Source: Allomyces macrogynus ATCC 38327
Taxonomy: Eukaryota > Blastocladiomycota > Blastocladiomycetes > Blastocladiales > Blastocladiaceae
DNA length: 15,548 nt
Assembly (NCBI GenBank): GCA_000151295.1
Contig: GG745335.1
Span: 1,276,163-1,291,710, forward strand
Direction: 5' to 3'
In this document: piece by piece, positions 1 through 8,800 of the stretch
How positions within the stretch are numbered: the first letter of the stretch is position 1
How the letters are laid out: every line of letters starts with the position of its first letter
Notes under the pieces: generated by a model
Told to the model about the DNA's origin: nothing
The model's input: the letters and a program-made list of their open reading frames with translations, nothing else
Databases searched by the model: none
Made by a program: the position numbers and the translations under genes

Positions 1-1061
1 GCCATACGGGCGAGGAACGCGCGGTAACGTAAGTCTTCGCGCCATTCGGCGGCGTCGTCGGCGTCGGCGCCCGTGTCGGTCTCCTCGGGCTGTGCAGCCA
101 TCGAGTGCATATCGGCGGCCGCGTGCGGTACGTGGTGCACGACGGTGCGGTCGTCGAGGTAGGCCTGGTAAATATCGTCAAAGACGGCACCGTGCGCAGC
201 AGGGGTGTTGCCGCCCACCTTGGAGGCCGCCGCGGCGGCAGGCGGGACGACCGAGCTGACATAATGGCCGCCGTCGTCATGAACGTCGTCGTCGACGACC
301 GTGACGGGCTCGTAGAGCGCCGTATCGCTCGCGTCGTCGTCAGCGTCGTTGAACCGGCGCGAACGGCCAGCGCCGGCCCAAACGGGGGGCGCCACGTCGT
401 ACGGGTCGAACTCGGGTGCGCTCATGCCCATGCCGCGAGCAGCCACTGCCGTTGACCCGCGCGCCGCACGCAGACCCGCAGCAGTCGGCGGTGGGGGTGG
501 AGGCAGCGCACTGACGGCCGTCGACGGCGCGACTTCGGTCCACGGCTCGTCCTCGTCCGCGTCCGACATGGACGCCAGCGACGGCGACCGCGCCATGCCA
601 ATACGGCGTGGCGGCGGGGGTGGCGGGCGCGATGTGCGCCGCTGCTGCTGCTGCTGTTGCTGCTGCATGGGCAACTCGCTCATCATGGAGAGCACGCGCG
701 AGGCGCGGTTCATGGCCGCGTCATGGTGTACTTGGACAATGGCCGCTTGAGCGGCAGTCGCGACCAGCGGGCCAAAGAGCGCAGCGTCGTCGACGGTGCT
801 ACCGGGGCGCGCGTGCGGGCGCTGTTGGGCAGCAACGGGCGAGGGCGCGCCCGCGGCGGTCGACATGGACGAGTGTGGGTGCGTGAGCGGACTGGTCGGA
901 TGCTGCCGAGGCGGGTTGCGCGCGTCTATAGCGGTGGACTTGGTGCGGGCAGACGAGCGCGTGCCAATGCTGGCCGGAACAGCGTCGGGGCGGAGCGCGA
1001 AGGGCGGTGGAGGGCGCGGGGGGACACGAACTGAGGGGATCGCCTCGTCAGCGGCGCACAT
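1..1061 (-). CDS. Low-complexity Pro/Gln/Ala-rich hypothetical protein, 3' end outside window
   Basis: The minus strand is open from an ATG at 1061 (an in-frame TGA lies just upstream at 1070-1068) to the left edge, 353 codons without a stop. I do not recognise the protein. The N-terminal third is basic and Pro/Ser/Thr-rich. A potentially helical stretch at about residues 90-130 (AALFGPLVATAAQAAI, then several Met and Ala) is followed by eight glutamines, a PPPPPP run, and an acidic Asp-rich part with FDPYDVAPP and VVDDDVHDDGG. The end nearest the edge (EWREDLRYRAFLARM) looks more ordered and may begin a folded domain outside the window. Codons favour G/C at third positions, as in its neighbours, and no competing frame stays open as long. 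It lies on the same strand as the transporter gene, 235 bp downstream of it. Upstream exons cannot be excluded. Function unknown; existence as a gene fairly likely. Confidence 0.6.
   Translation of the reverse strand, partial: MCAADEAIPSVRVPPRPPPPFALRPDAVPASIGTRSSARTKSTAIDARNPPRQHPTSPLTHPHSSMSTAAGAPSPVAAQQRPHARPGSTVDDAALFGPLVATAAQAAIVQVHHDAAMNRASRVLSMMSELPMQQQQQQQQRRTSRPPPPPPRRIGMARSPSLASMSDADEDEPWTEVAPSTAVSALPPPPPPTAAGLRAARGSTAVAARGMGMSAPEFDPYDVAPPVWAGAGRSRRFNDADDDASDTALYEPVTVVDDDVHDDGGHYVSSVVPPAAAAASKVGGNTPAAHGAVFDDIYQAYLDDRTVVHHVPHAAADMHSMAAQPEETDTGADADDAAEWREDLRYRAFLARM
642..665 (-). repeat. CAG/CAA trinucleotide run encoding polyglutamine
   Basis: Eight consecutive glutamine codons (seven CAG, one CAA) follow a methionine in the hypothetical protein; a six-proline run lies a few residues downstream. 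Such runs are often length-polymorphic. Confidence 0.85.
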
Positions 1062-1073
1062 GGCACTTCATGT

Positions 1074-1091
1074 TGGTGGTGGTGGTGGTGG
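1074..1091. repeat. (TGG)6 microsatellite
   Basis: Six perfect TGG units on the plus strand (CCA on the minus strand), 13 bp upstream of the predicted start codon of the leftmost gene, so probably in its 5' leader. No function is implied. Confidence 0.8.
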
Positions 1092-1296
1092 ATGTGCTCG
1101 CCCAGCCTGCGCGTGGCTGGACGGCTTGCCGCGTGAGCATGCTTGATCACGACGCATGCCCACCAAAGACGTGCATAATGAGCAGAATGCCATCGAACGA
1201 ATAGGCAGTAATGTATCAGAAGAAAGCGATTTCATTCATGTCCGCCCTCCCTCCGACTCTCCAATCCTCTCCAATCCCTCGGGCTGTCGCAGCCGG

Positions 1297-2871
1297 CTAG
1301 CTCGCGCCCTTGCCGCTCGCGCGCTGGTAGAGCCACAATCCGACCATGGCCAATGCCACGCCAATCGCCTGCGTGCCCGACACCACCTCGCCGAGCCACA
1401 GGATCGAGGCCACAATGATGGCCACGCGTTTGAACAGTGACACAACCGAGTAGGTCACGTTCGACACGCGCGACAAGAGCGAAAACGCAATCATCGCCTG
1501 CGTGAAATGACTGACGCCGTTGAGCACAAACAAGCCCACCAAATGCCGGTCCACGGAGAGCCCTTCGGCCGACGTCCAAAGTGACCATGCATCGGACGTG
1601 AGCCACACGGGCACCATGAACAAGAGCGCAAACAGCGACGAGTAGAAGAGCAGGTTGACCTTGTCGAGCTTGGCGACCGCGGCGACGGGAGGTGCGGCAC
1701 CGTGACGCCGCTCGTAAAGGTGCGGATTGCCCGCGTTGGCAGCCGCCTCCTTGGCCGACGTTGCGACGGGCAGCAGCGGCGCGTGTGCTTTTGACCTTGG
1801 CGATGCGGATGCAGCGGTGCTGCTTGATCGCCCAAGGATCTTTTTGCACACAATCGACTGCAGGACGAAAATCAGCGTCGAGAGCGTCGCCAATAACAGG
1901 CCCGACGTCTGCAACGGCGCATCGGCGCTCTTGGGCCGGAACGCGCACGCCAAGACCACGCCAGCCATCAGCGGCACAAGTGCGCCCCACACGCGCAGCG
2001 GCGACCGCATCGCAAACAGCACACGGCAGAGGACCACCGTAAACAGCGGCGACAATGCCTTGACCGTTTGCACGAGCGCAACGGGCGCACGCGATAGTGC
2101 CAGCGACGTCAAGACATGTCCACCCAGCTGGAACAGGCCCAGGTACCACGTCGTGCGCACCACGTCCGCGTCGAGTCGGCGCAGTGCCAACCAATCGAGA
2201 GACGCGCCAACCAAGCTCAAGATCCCGACCGACGCAAACTGCCCAATCGTGACCGTAACCGGGTACGGGAACACTTGCAAAATCTGCTTCTTGACGGTAT
2301 TCGTCAGCGCCGAACTCGCATACCACAGCATGCACATGAGCACCAGGCCCAGCGTCGAGTCGGGTGACATGAGCAGTCGCACGGTACGCAACGTCGTGGT
2401 CCAAGCGGTCGGGGTCGTGGCCGATGCATACGACGCGGGAGCGGGCAGACCGTGCCGGTCGAGGTGAGGCGAGGACTTGGCGAGCACGGCGGCTTTCGCC
2501 GCGGCAAAGTAATTGTGCACGTGGATGTGCACGTTCTTGCCCGAGGCCTCGGCCCAGGCGCGGAGCGATCGTGGTGAGGTGCTGCCGAGCCCTGACGCGG
2601 CAAAAGTTGCTGCGGAAGAGAGCGGCGAGGATGGCAAAGACGGGGATGGTGTGTTGCGCGCGGTCGCGGCGTCGGTGCCGCTATCCGCGCCCGCGCCGGG
2701 TGGTGGAACAGGCGCGTTCATGGGGCGCAACGCCAAGAAGGACGCGTCCGAGACCGACCGGCCGTGGCCCGACAGGTGGTGCGGCACACGAACGTGCAGG
2801 CCAGCTTGGCTGGGTGGCCGTGAGCCAGCAATGGGCGACGCGGCGCGGCTCAGCTTGGGACTTGCCGTCAT
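1297..2871 (-). CDS. Triose-phosphate transporter (TPT/DMT superfamily) protein, SLY41-like
   Basis: Single-exon frame of 524 residues from ATG 2871 to TAG 1297. Residues 1-160 are Ser/Pro/Ala-rich and probably cytosolic. The membrane domain starts near residue 172 and runs to about 515, with roughly eight to ten hydrophobic segments. Family landmarks include FPYPVTVTIGQF (201-212), FQLGGHVLTSLALS, the charged KALSPLFTVVLCRVLF (271-286), a Lys-Lys pair after LQSIVCKK (about 343), and SVVSLFKRVAIIVASILWLGE (475-494, the paired LFKR helix typical of TPT proteins). A hydrophilic Ala/Ser-rich loop at 349-400 interrupts the bundle. The family includes fungal Sly41, a suppressor of Ypt1 loss located in the ER/Golgi, plastid phosphate translocators and SLC35E; substrate cannot be read from sequence. 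A second Met at residue 51 is an alternative start. Its promoter region is shared with the divergent TEN1-like gene. Confidence 0.88.
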   Translation of the reverse strand: MTASPKLSRAASPIAGSRPPSQAGLHVRVPHHLSGHGRSVSDASFLALRPMNAPVPPPGAGADSGTDAATARNTPSPSLPSSPLSSAATFAASGLGSTSPRSLRAWAEASGKNVHIHVHNYFAAAKAAVLAKSSPHLDRHGLPAPASYASATTPTAWTTTLRTVRLLMSPDSTLGLVLMCMLWYASSALTNTVKKQILQVFPYPVTVTIGQFASVGILSLVGASLDWLALRRLDADVVRTTWYLGLFQLGGHVLTSLALSRAPVALVQTVKALSPLFTVVLCRVLFAMRSPLRVWGALVPLMAGVVLACAFRPKSADAPLQTSGLLLATLSTLIFVLQSIVCKKILGRSSSTAASASPRSKAHAPLLPVATSAKEAAANAGNPHLYERRHGAAPPVAAVAKLDKVNLLFYSSLFALLFMVPVWLTSDAWSLWTSAEGLSVDRHLVGLFVLNGVSHFTQAMIAFSLLSRVSNVTYSVVSLFKRVAIIVASILWLGEVVSGTQAIGVALAMVGLWLYQRASGKGAS

Positions 2872-3584
2872 GTTTCAAGGTAGGGAGAGTCGGACAGGTC
2901 GCGACGCGGCAGTAGTGGAGGCCGGCGGCGACGAAATGAAGATTGCCAAGTCGGTCAAGTCCGGTCTGTACGGCTTGGAAAGATGGATTTACGCCGATGA
3001 ACAACGCGCGAGTTCGAGACCGAGGAGCGCCAGCAGGAGCACTCAGCCGCTGCCCGCGTACCCAACGAAGATGCGCGCGCGGCGTGCCCGGCTTCGTGGC
3101 GGGCGGGAAAAGAGTCGTAGGTGCGCGTGCGTGCCGTGTTGCGAGCAAGCGCCAGGAGCCGAACGAGTCTAAATGCCGGCGGCGGCGGAGCGGTCGAGCG
3201 GGCGGAGCGCGGAGCGTGAGAGTCTAGTGCGGGGGTCGCGCACGCGCCTGGTTGTCGTCGTCGGTGCAGTTGTTCGTCGTCGTCTTTCTGGTGTGGGAGG
3301 AGGGGAGGAATGGGCGTGAAGCTGGTCGGTTGGCGAGCCTCGGCGCAACCAACACAAACATGCGCCATGTGGCGCCGCTTGGTTCTTTTGGCGTTCTTTT
3401 TGAAGGCAGTTTTCTGCGTGGCGTCTCCCGCCTTTTGGCGGTTATCGCGGCCGCGATCTCTAAAGACAAGTTGGTTTGACGTGGATCCACATCTGGATCC
3501 ACGCCGGCGCTCTCGGCTCAGATCCGGCTCCCTCTCCGTCCGGCGACCTGGATCCCGTCTCAAGGTCAAACTGTATCACTCTTG
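2872..3584. promoter_or_regulatory. Divergent intergenic promoter region with E2F-like boxes
   Basis: This 713-bp gap separates the transporter start (minus) from the TEN1-like start (plus). I see no convincing gene; frames here are Arg-rich and lack recognisable motifs. Two direct copies of TTTTGGCG lie at 3386-3393 and 3433-3440, with CTCCCGCC just before the second at 3425-3432. These resemble the core of E2F/DP sites (TTTSSCGC). A T-rich stretch and repeated GGATCC-containing elements lie closer to the TEN1-like start. Regulatory use is inference; no TATA box is obvious. Confidence 0.4.
3482..3501. repeat. Paired TGGATCCA palindromes upstream of the TEN1-like gene
   Basis: The 8-bp palindrome TGGATCCA occurs at 3482-3489 and 3494-3501, 12 bp apart centre to centre. 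Related GATCC cores follow at 3521-3525 and 3551-3555. The array ends about 30 bp before the start codon, where a leader or core promoter would lie. Confidence 0.5.
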
Positions 3585-4211
3585 ATGAGCCGGATACCAC
3601 CACCCGCTGACTCCGCGCTCGCGCGCACGCCGCCGTTGCAAGCTCCCGACCGAGCTAGGCGAGCAGCTGACGGTGTCCCAACGCTGATCCTCCCCGACTT
3701 GCTCCCTGCCGCCGCGTCCAGCTCCTTTGCGCGAGTGCACCACCCGGTCCGGTACCCCTTACCGCCCGCAGCGCGACTCACAGGTCGCCTCGTCGCGCTC
3801 GATCCCCTCGCGCACCTGGCTCTGCTTGCCTTGGACCCACCTGTCGTCCCTGGTGCCGCTGCCGCGTCGGCGGGTGCTGGTGAAGCATTTTCACCTCCCG
3901 CGGGCCTCTTGCGCGTCGACACGACGCTCGTGCACGCCGTCATGACGTTCCCGCTTGGCACGATGCTACAGGTCACTGGCGACCTTGTATGCGTCGGCGA
4001 GAATGGTGGAGCGAGAATGATTCCAGACGTGCTGGTTCGCGAAGCAAAACGATCAGTTGCGGGCGTGCCTGTCCATTTACCGTGGCGGGTTCATGCGCGA
4101 ATTGTGCGGTCGGTTGATGGGATTGATATGGCCTTGCATGAACAGACGGCGCTGGTCGTGCACCGACACTTGGAGCAGCTGCGAGCGTGGCGGGTGGGCA
4201 GTATGGGTTAG
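3585..4211 (+). CDS. TEN1: TEN1-like OB-fold protein, CST telomere complex subunit
   Basis: Intronless frame of 208 residues from ATG 3585 to TAG 4209-4211. TEN1 is the smallest subunit of the CTC1/Cdc13-STN1-TEN1 complex, which binds single-stranded telomeric DNA and supports lagging-strand fill-in. Residues 1-32 are a Pro/Arg-rich extension. The OB-fold shows strands at RLTGRLVALD (64-73), the LLRVDTTLV region (108-116), FPLGTMLQVTGDLV (122-135, the usual G-x-x-x-x-x-G-x-L strand), and the C-terminal signature VHARIVRSVDGIDMALHEQ (169-187). That signature matches the animal TEN1 pattern V-x-A-R-V-x-x-x-V-E-G-M-N-x-x-L-x-E-Q. It ends in an amphipathic helix (188-200). The protein is longer than most TEN1 proteins (about 100-160 residues) because of the N-terminal extension, an Ala/Gly loop at 88-105 and an insertion at 140-166. 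The assignment is from remembered family pattern, not a search; another small OB-fold protein is the alternative. Confidence 0.72.
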   Translation: MSRIPPPADSALARTPPLQAPDRARRAADGVPTLILPDLLPAAASSSFARVHHPVRYPLPPAARLTGRLVALDPLAHLALLALDPPVVPGAAAASAGAGEAFSPPAGLLRVDTTLVHAVMTFPLGTMLQVTGDLVCVGENGGARMIPDVLVREAKRSVAGVPVHLPWRVHARIVRSVDGIDMALHEQTALVVHRHLEQLRAWRVGSMG

Positions 4212-4455
4212 ACAAATCAGTGGAGACGGTGCGGGATCCGGAAATCGTGCTTTGCAAGACGATCGTCTGTGCTTTGAGGAGAAGTGCTGGTTGACGAGCA
4301 ACAAGCCGGAAACAGCAGAAATGGGATTTCAATCAGGTTTCGTTCGTTCTTTGCACTGGAATATTGTGCGATAAATGGCCGAGGTCGGAAATTGATTGAT
4401 AACGATTGTTGAGTATGCAAGCTGTGTACTTCAATGAAGCGACATGGAAACAAAT
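4212..4455. other. Intergenic, downstream of the TEN1-like gene
   Basis: No gene recognised. The sequence is visibly less GC-rich than the coding regions. It lies between the TEN1-like stop and the acetyl-CoA synthetase relic and should contain the 3' UTR of the former; no canonical AATAAA is seen. Confidence 0.5.
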
Positions 4456-4848
4456 CGGCAGGTCCGGCACAATAATGACATTCTTGGGCGTCGCAATCGG
4501 ACCAATCGCCCTGCGATCCTGGTGGGCAAGCAGGATTGAGATGTCCTTCTCCGGGACGTTCATCAGCTTGAGCGAAACAAAGGCGACAATGTGCTGGCCT
4601 GTGAGCTCGTCCTACCCACCCACGACGGCGGCCTCGGCACACATCTCGCCAGCAATGAGCGCAACCTCGATTTTGGACGTCGAGAGACGCTGGCCCGAGA
4701 CGTTGAGAACCAGAAATGGTAGGTAGTGTTGTTGGTGAGCGACAGATATCGGGGGAACAGTTGGCAGGAAACAACGAAAACGTACCACCATCTACACGTC
4801 CACGCACCCAAATTTACCCGTCCTTGTCGCGGTCGCGCCATCGCCCGT
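4456..4848 (-). pseudogene. Broken C-terminal fragment of acetyl-CoA synthetase, with intron remnant
   Basis: Reading the minus strand in pieces gives the ordered landmarks of AMP-forming acetyl-CoA synthetase: TGDGAT, then RDKDG-stop-IWVRGRVDG, then LNVSGQRLSTSKIEVALIAG, AEAAVVGG-stop-DELTGQHIVAFVSLKL, and RRAIGPIATPKNVIIVPDLP. The family has TGDGA, RDxDGYxWIRGRVDDV, NVSGHRLSTSEIE and the C-terminal IGPxAxPK. Lesions: a one-base loss near 4833, TAA at 4816-4814, TAG at 4614-4612, and loss of everything after VPDLP, including the catalytic KTRSGKIMRR segment. Between RVDG and LNVSG lies an apparent intron of about 76 bp (4785 to about 4710) starting gtacgt but lacking a terminal AG. The N-terminal two thirds of the enzyme is absent nearby. 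A retained intron argues for segmental duplication rather than reverse transcription. The fragment cannot encode a working enzyme. Confidence 0.85.
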
Positions 4849-5809
4849 GAGCTCGATCTGAAGAAGGACAAATTCACCGTCGGCTCAAAGGGTCTGCGTG
4901 ATTCCCTGCGCTCGCTCCGTATCAACGTCAACCTCGGCGCCATGGGAGAAGATTTGGCGGCAGAGTGGGTTCACGCACTCCGGATGACGTTGCTCGAACT
5001 CAACGTTGAGCATACGCTTGTTGAGGTCGGATTCGCTTCAGCTCTGTTTGAGCACATGCCAATTGTCTCATGCGCGGCGACTGCGCTTTCTCATGAGCGA
5101 GGTGGGATTGCCTGAGCATGGCAGGTGGAAGAAGAGACTTGATGCCAAGTTTGGCCCCACCAAACCAAGCGTGCAAATTGTCAAGAACCGGCGACCGCGG
5201 CAAAGCGAGATGCATTTAAAATCATGAGAAGAGCGGGCGCACTACACGAGCCGCCCCTGATGTAGGGCATCGCTAAGTCGCATGCACAACTCTGGAGTTG
5301 TCTCCCCACTAGCTTCAACTCTGCCAGGACTGTGGTCTTTAACCACTAGTTTTCCAAACTCACGCCCGTGCTCCGCTCTCCTCATGGCAATTGGGGGAAC
5401 AGAGAAATATATCTCTATGGGCGTGGCGCATGGACGGCGTCAGTGTTGGACGGAGTGCGGAGCAGCATTACGATTAATTGAAGTGCAGCAGGATGAGGCT
5501 GATTGCGACTGCATGCTGAACGACGACATGGATGCTGTTGATTTTGCTGTCGCTGTGTTGATGTTGCCGTCGCTGGCATTTACTTTGATGACACCTAAAT
5601 ATCGTTGCAGGTATCAGCGTGAAGGAGTCAACGCTTCTCGGGTCAAAACCCAAATCCTGCTCAAGAGCTGACGTCTTCATGTTTCCCCTGACCAAGGCAT
5701 TCATCCTCTGTTGCATTCCATCTGTCTTGACCAACAATTCACCTTCGCTGCGACTCAGGGATGACAAAAAAGAATCACAACTGATTTGGATCAGACTGTC
5801 CATATTTTA
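4849..5809. other. Gene-poor region between the synthetase relic and the Dicer 3' end
   Basis: Several frames of 70-130 codons are open here on both strands. The longest are plus 4726-5115, which overlaps the relic, plus 5282-5671 and minus 5474-5803. None shows a recognisable domain, and their codon use is not G/C-ending like the real genes around them. On the minus strand, a pyrimidine-rich tract ending CAG (tccttcttcag, 4870-4860) immediately precedes the synthetase relic and could be an old 3' splice site. The right part, from about 5230, is less GC-rich. The 3' UTR of Dicer should lie just left of 5810. I call no gene here. Confidence 0.5.
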
Positions 5810-8800
5810 TCAAGCACCCTCGCGCTTCGCGGTGTTGGGCAAGGATGATCGTTTCGCCAGCAGCGATGCACCCACATCCGCCCCGTACCCAAACCGTTCC
5901 ATGGCCGTTGCGGGGACAAGCGCATCGGACGCGGCCGCATCGCCTCCTCTGCCTGCTCCATCTTCACTGGCCGTGTCGTCATCCCCCTCATCGGCACTCT
6001 CCGCTGGTGCTGGGGCGGCGCAGCTTGTCGCGTTGCCGTTGACCTTGCCGATATCGACGTCCATGGCGTCATCTTGCTTGGCGCGCATACTCTCAACGTA
6101 TCGCAGCCGCACCGGGCAATCGCACCCAACCTCGTCCCAGAAATCCATCGTCTTGCCCTCAAGCGTGGCCAGCGCCGCCTGCGCGGCCCGGATCTTGGCC
6201 GCCTGCGACGTGTCCGCGGTCCCGCGGCCAATCTCGTGCCCGTGAAGCGTGGCGCGATACGTGAGGCTCGTATCTGGATCGAGCAAGGCGTCGGTGCCCA
6301 CCGTGCCAGGTGCCAGGGGCGAATGTGTTGGACGCGGCGCGGTAGGTGAGGCCGACGCCGTCGCTACGTTGTCGAGTCGCAGCCCGGTGCACCGTTTCTG
6401 CGCGACCACCTCGTAAATGTAGCTGAGCGGGTTGCGCGCGTACGTGTCGGGTGTGATGTAGTGTTCGAGGTAGGGCGCAAACAGCCGGTCGTGCAGTCGC
6501 GTGACCGCATCCATGTTGCACCCGGAATCAATCCAGACCGCGGCGAACAAGGCTTCGATCACGTCGCCGAGCGCCTTCCGGAAGAGAAGAGCATTTGTCA
6601 GATATATCTTCCCCACTGCGTTCCAGGTAATAATTGCGTACCTTTGGCGGCGACAACCGCTCCCACAGCCCACCATGCCTAGCGTCACTCTCGCCGTTCC
6701 CGACCGGGTTCTCGCGCGTGATCCCGAGGTCAATCAAATCGGCCTCAAACTTGGCCACCACGCGCCCGAGATGCGGGTGCATCGACGCCACGTGCCGGTG
6801 CAAGCCCATGTGCACGCAGATCAAGCCGAGGAACATGTTGTTGCACGCGACTGACTGCATGCGGTGCAGCAAGACGGGGGACGCCGACGGCCACCGCGTC
6901 ATGAGCCGTTTCACGACCGCGTACTGGAGCAGGGCGTCGCCGAGCCACTCGAGTCGCTGGTAGCTGGGCGCAAGCAGGTACGACGGGTGCGTGAGCGCTT
7001 GCACGGCCAAGTCAGAGTTTTGGAAGCGGTGGTCAAGGATCGCAGAGACGGCGGCAACGTCAACGGGTGGGCGGTCCGGCGCCATCGAGGCAGTTGCGCT
7101 TGCGAACTGGCCGAAACACATGGGTTCCTCGGCATCGGCCGCGGCGTAATTGTCGGCGATCGCCGCAGCGCCGTGATCCGTGTTGTCCGGCTGGTACAAT
7201 GCACCAACCGCGTCCCACAAGCTCGTCGACGTCGGAAACTCGTCGGCCATGGCCGTCATAAACTTGAGCAGCGTCGAATACGCGGCTTCGAGGCCAGCGT
7301 CCATGTAGTCGGCACCGAGCAGCGCCTCAATCAAATCAGCGCGCATCTTGTCCGACGTGGTGAATGGCTTGGGCTTGTATTGCACCCAATCGCGCCAGTC
7401 GCGCGGGCGGTACGCGTGCGCGACCACGGCCTCGTGAAACCGCCACCGCTCGGAAATATCGCGAAGCAGCGTGTTGACGGTCAGCGTCATGCGGTACGCG
7501 CACAACACACCCTCGTGGCCGTCCGGGTTCTTGACAAACGTATAAGCCGTCGTGAACACTTGCAGGACCGTGTCGCCGAGAAACTCGAGCGACTCGTAGT
7601 TGGGTGTGCGCGCCGAGGACGGCAGCGTCAGTGCCTGCCGGAACCGCTCGAGCGTGCACGGGATCTCGAGCCGCGCTTGCGTCGCGCGCAGCGTCATGAT
7701 TTCGTCAACATGGTAGATGGCCTCGGTAATGGCGCGCAGGCCGCCGTACACGTGTGCGGGCACAGGGATCCATGCGACGCGCGTGGGCGTGTCGGGCAGA
7801 AAAACGCGATCATCGTCCATATCGCCATTCGTGGGCGCGATTCGATGGGCGTCGCTCTTGGACTTGCCCGTTGAGCACCGCGGGACGGGCCGGCATTCCA
7901 AAATGGTCGTCGGATGCTGGGCAGCCAGCGGCAGCACGTTGCTCGCTTCTTGCGTCTGCACGTCGTTAGCGGGCTGCAAAGCCGAATCGGGTACCGGCCC
8001 GGGTGCGTGGACCCGGAGCACCTGCAGCGGGCGCATTTTGTCGGCGCGGTCGGCGACGAGAGCGCACCTTGCACGATGCTGCTCGCGAAACGCATCGACG
8101 ACCATACTCGTCACTGCATCAGCACGAACCGTGTGCCAATCCGTCTCGGTATAGACTCGCATCAGGTCCCAATCAATGTTGGCGTGGCTCAGTTCGAGCG
8201 AGTGCACGAGCGGGACGAGGTAGCACGCCATGGGCGGTGTCGGATCGGGCGGCGACTGAGCCCAGTTCTGCACCCACGTGCCAGCAAGCACGCGGACCAT
8301 AAACTTGTCGACGAGCTCCAATTCCTCGCGCGTCAGCTGCAGCGCCGTCGGCGTTCCAATCGGCTGGCATGTCCACCCGGCGGCCATGGTGACCAGCACC
8401 GCGTCCATGGGATGGCGCGTCAAGACGCCGACGCGGGCCACGTTGCCAAACAACGGCGCGAGCCGATCGCTTGCCTCGTCGTCGTCAGTGTCCGAAGACG
8501 GCAAAAAGATGCTGAGATACGCCGGGAACGTGGCGTCGGGTGCCTCGTCAACGGACGCGCGGATCGACTCGGCAAACGGCGCTGCGTAGGCACGGGTTGA
8601 TGTGAGCACGTTCGAGTGCGCGTCATAGAAACGCCGCACGACACCCTTGGGCGGGCGCACTTGGCTGATGGGTCGGAGATTATCGTCGAGGAGCCCAGCC
8701 TTGTGCAGCTTCACGCACGCGTCAAAGGCCACCAACTGCCGCGCGAGCTGTTTGGACGGCGCCGTACGATCGAGCACCTTGGTTTCGAGCCGCACGCTTT

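Noticed and set aside
1232..2404. Minus-strand 390-codon frame overlapping the transporter
   Set aside because: Same strand, different frame, rich in Arg and Cys with no family motif; the transporter frame explains the region.
1727..2467. Plus-strand 246-codon frame antisense to the SLY41-like transporter
   Set aside because: It lies wholly opposite a convincing membrane protein, has no recognisable domain, and is expected from G/C-ending codons on the other strand.
2955..3569. Minus-strand 204-codon frame in the transporter/TEN1 intergenic region
   Set aside because: Extremely Arg/Ser-rich, no hydrophobic core or motif, and it covers the likely promoter elements.
5282..5803. Plus 129-codon and minus 109-codon frames between the relic and Dicer
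   Set aside because: They overlap on opposite strands, have no recognisable motif, and their codon use differs from the real genes.
6864..7874. Plus-strand 336-codon frame antisense to Dicer
   Set aside because: It is the mirror of the Dicer RNase III exon; its His/Arg/Val-rich sequence has no motif.
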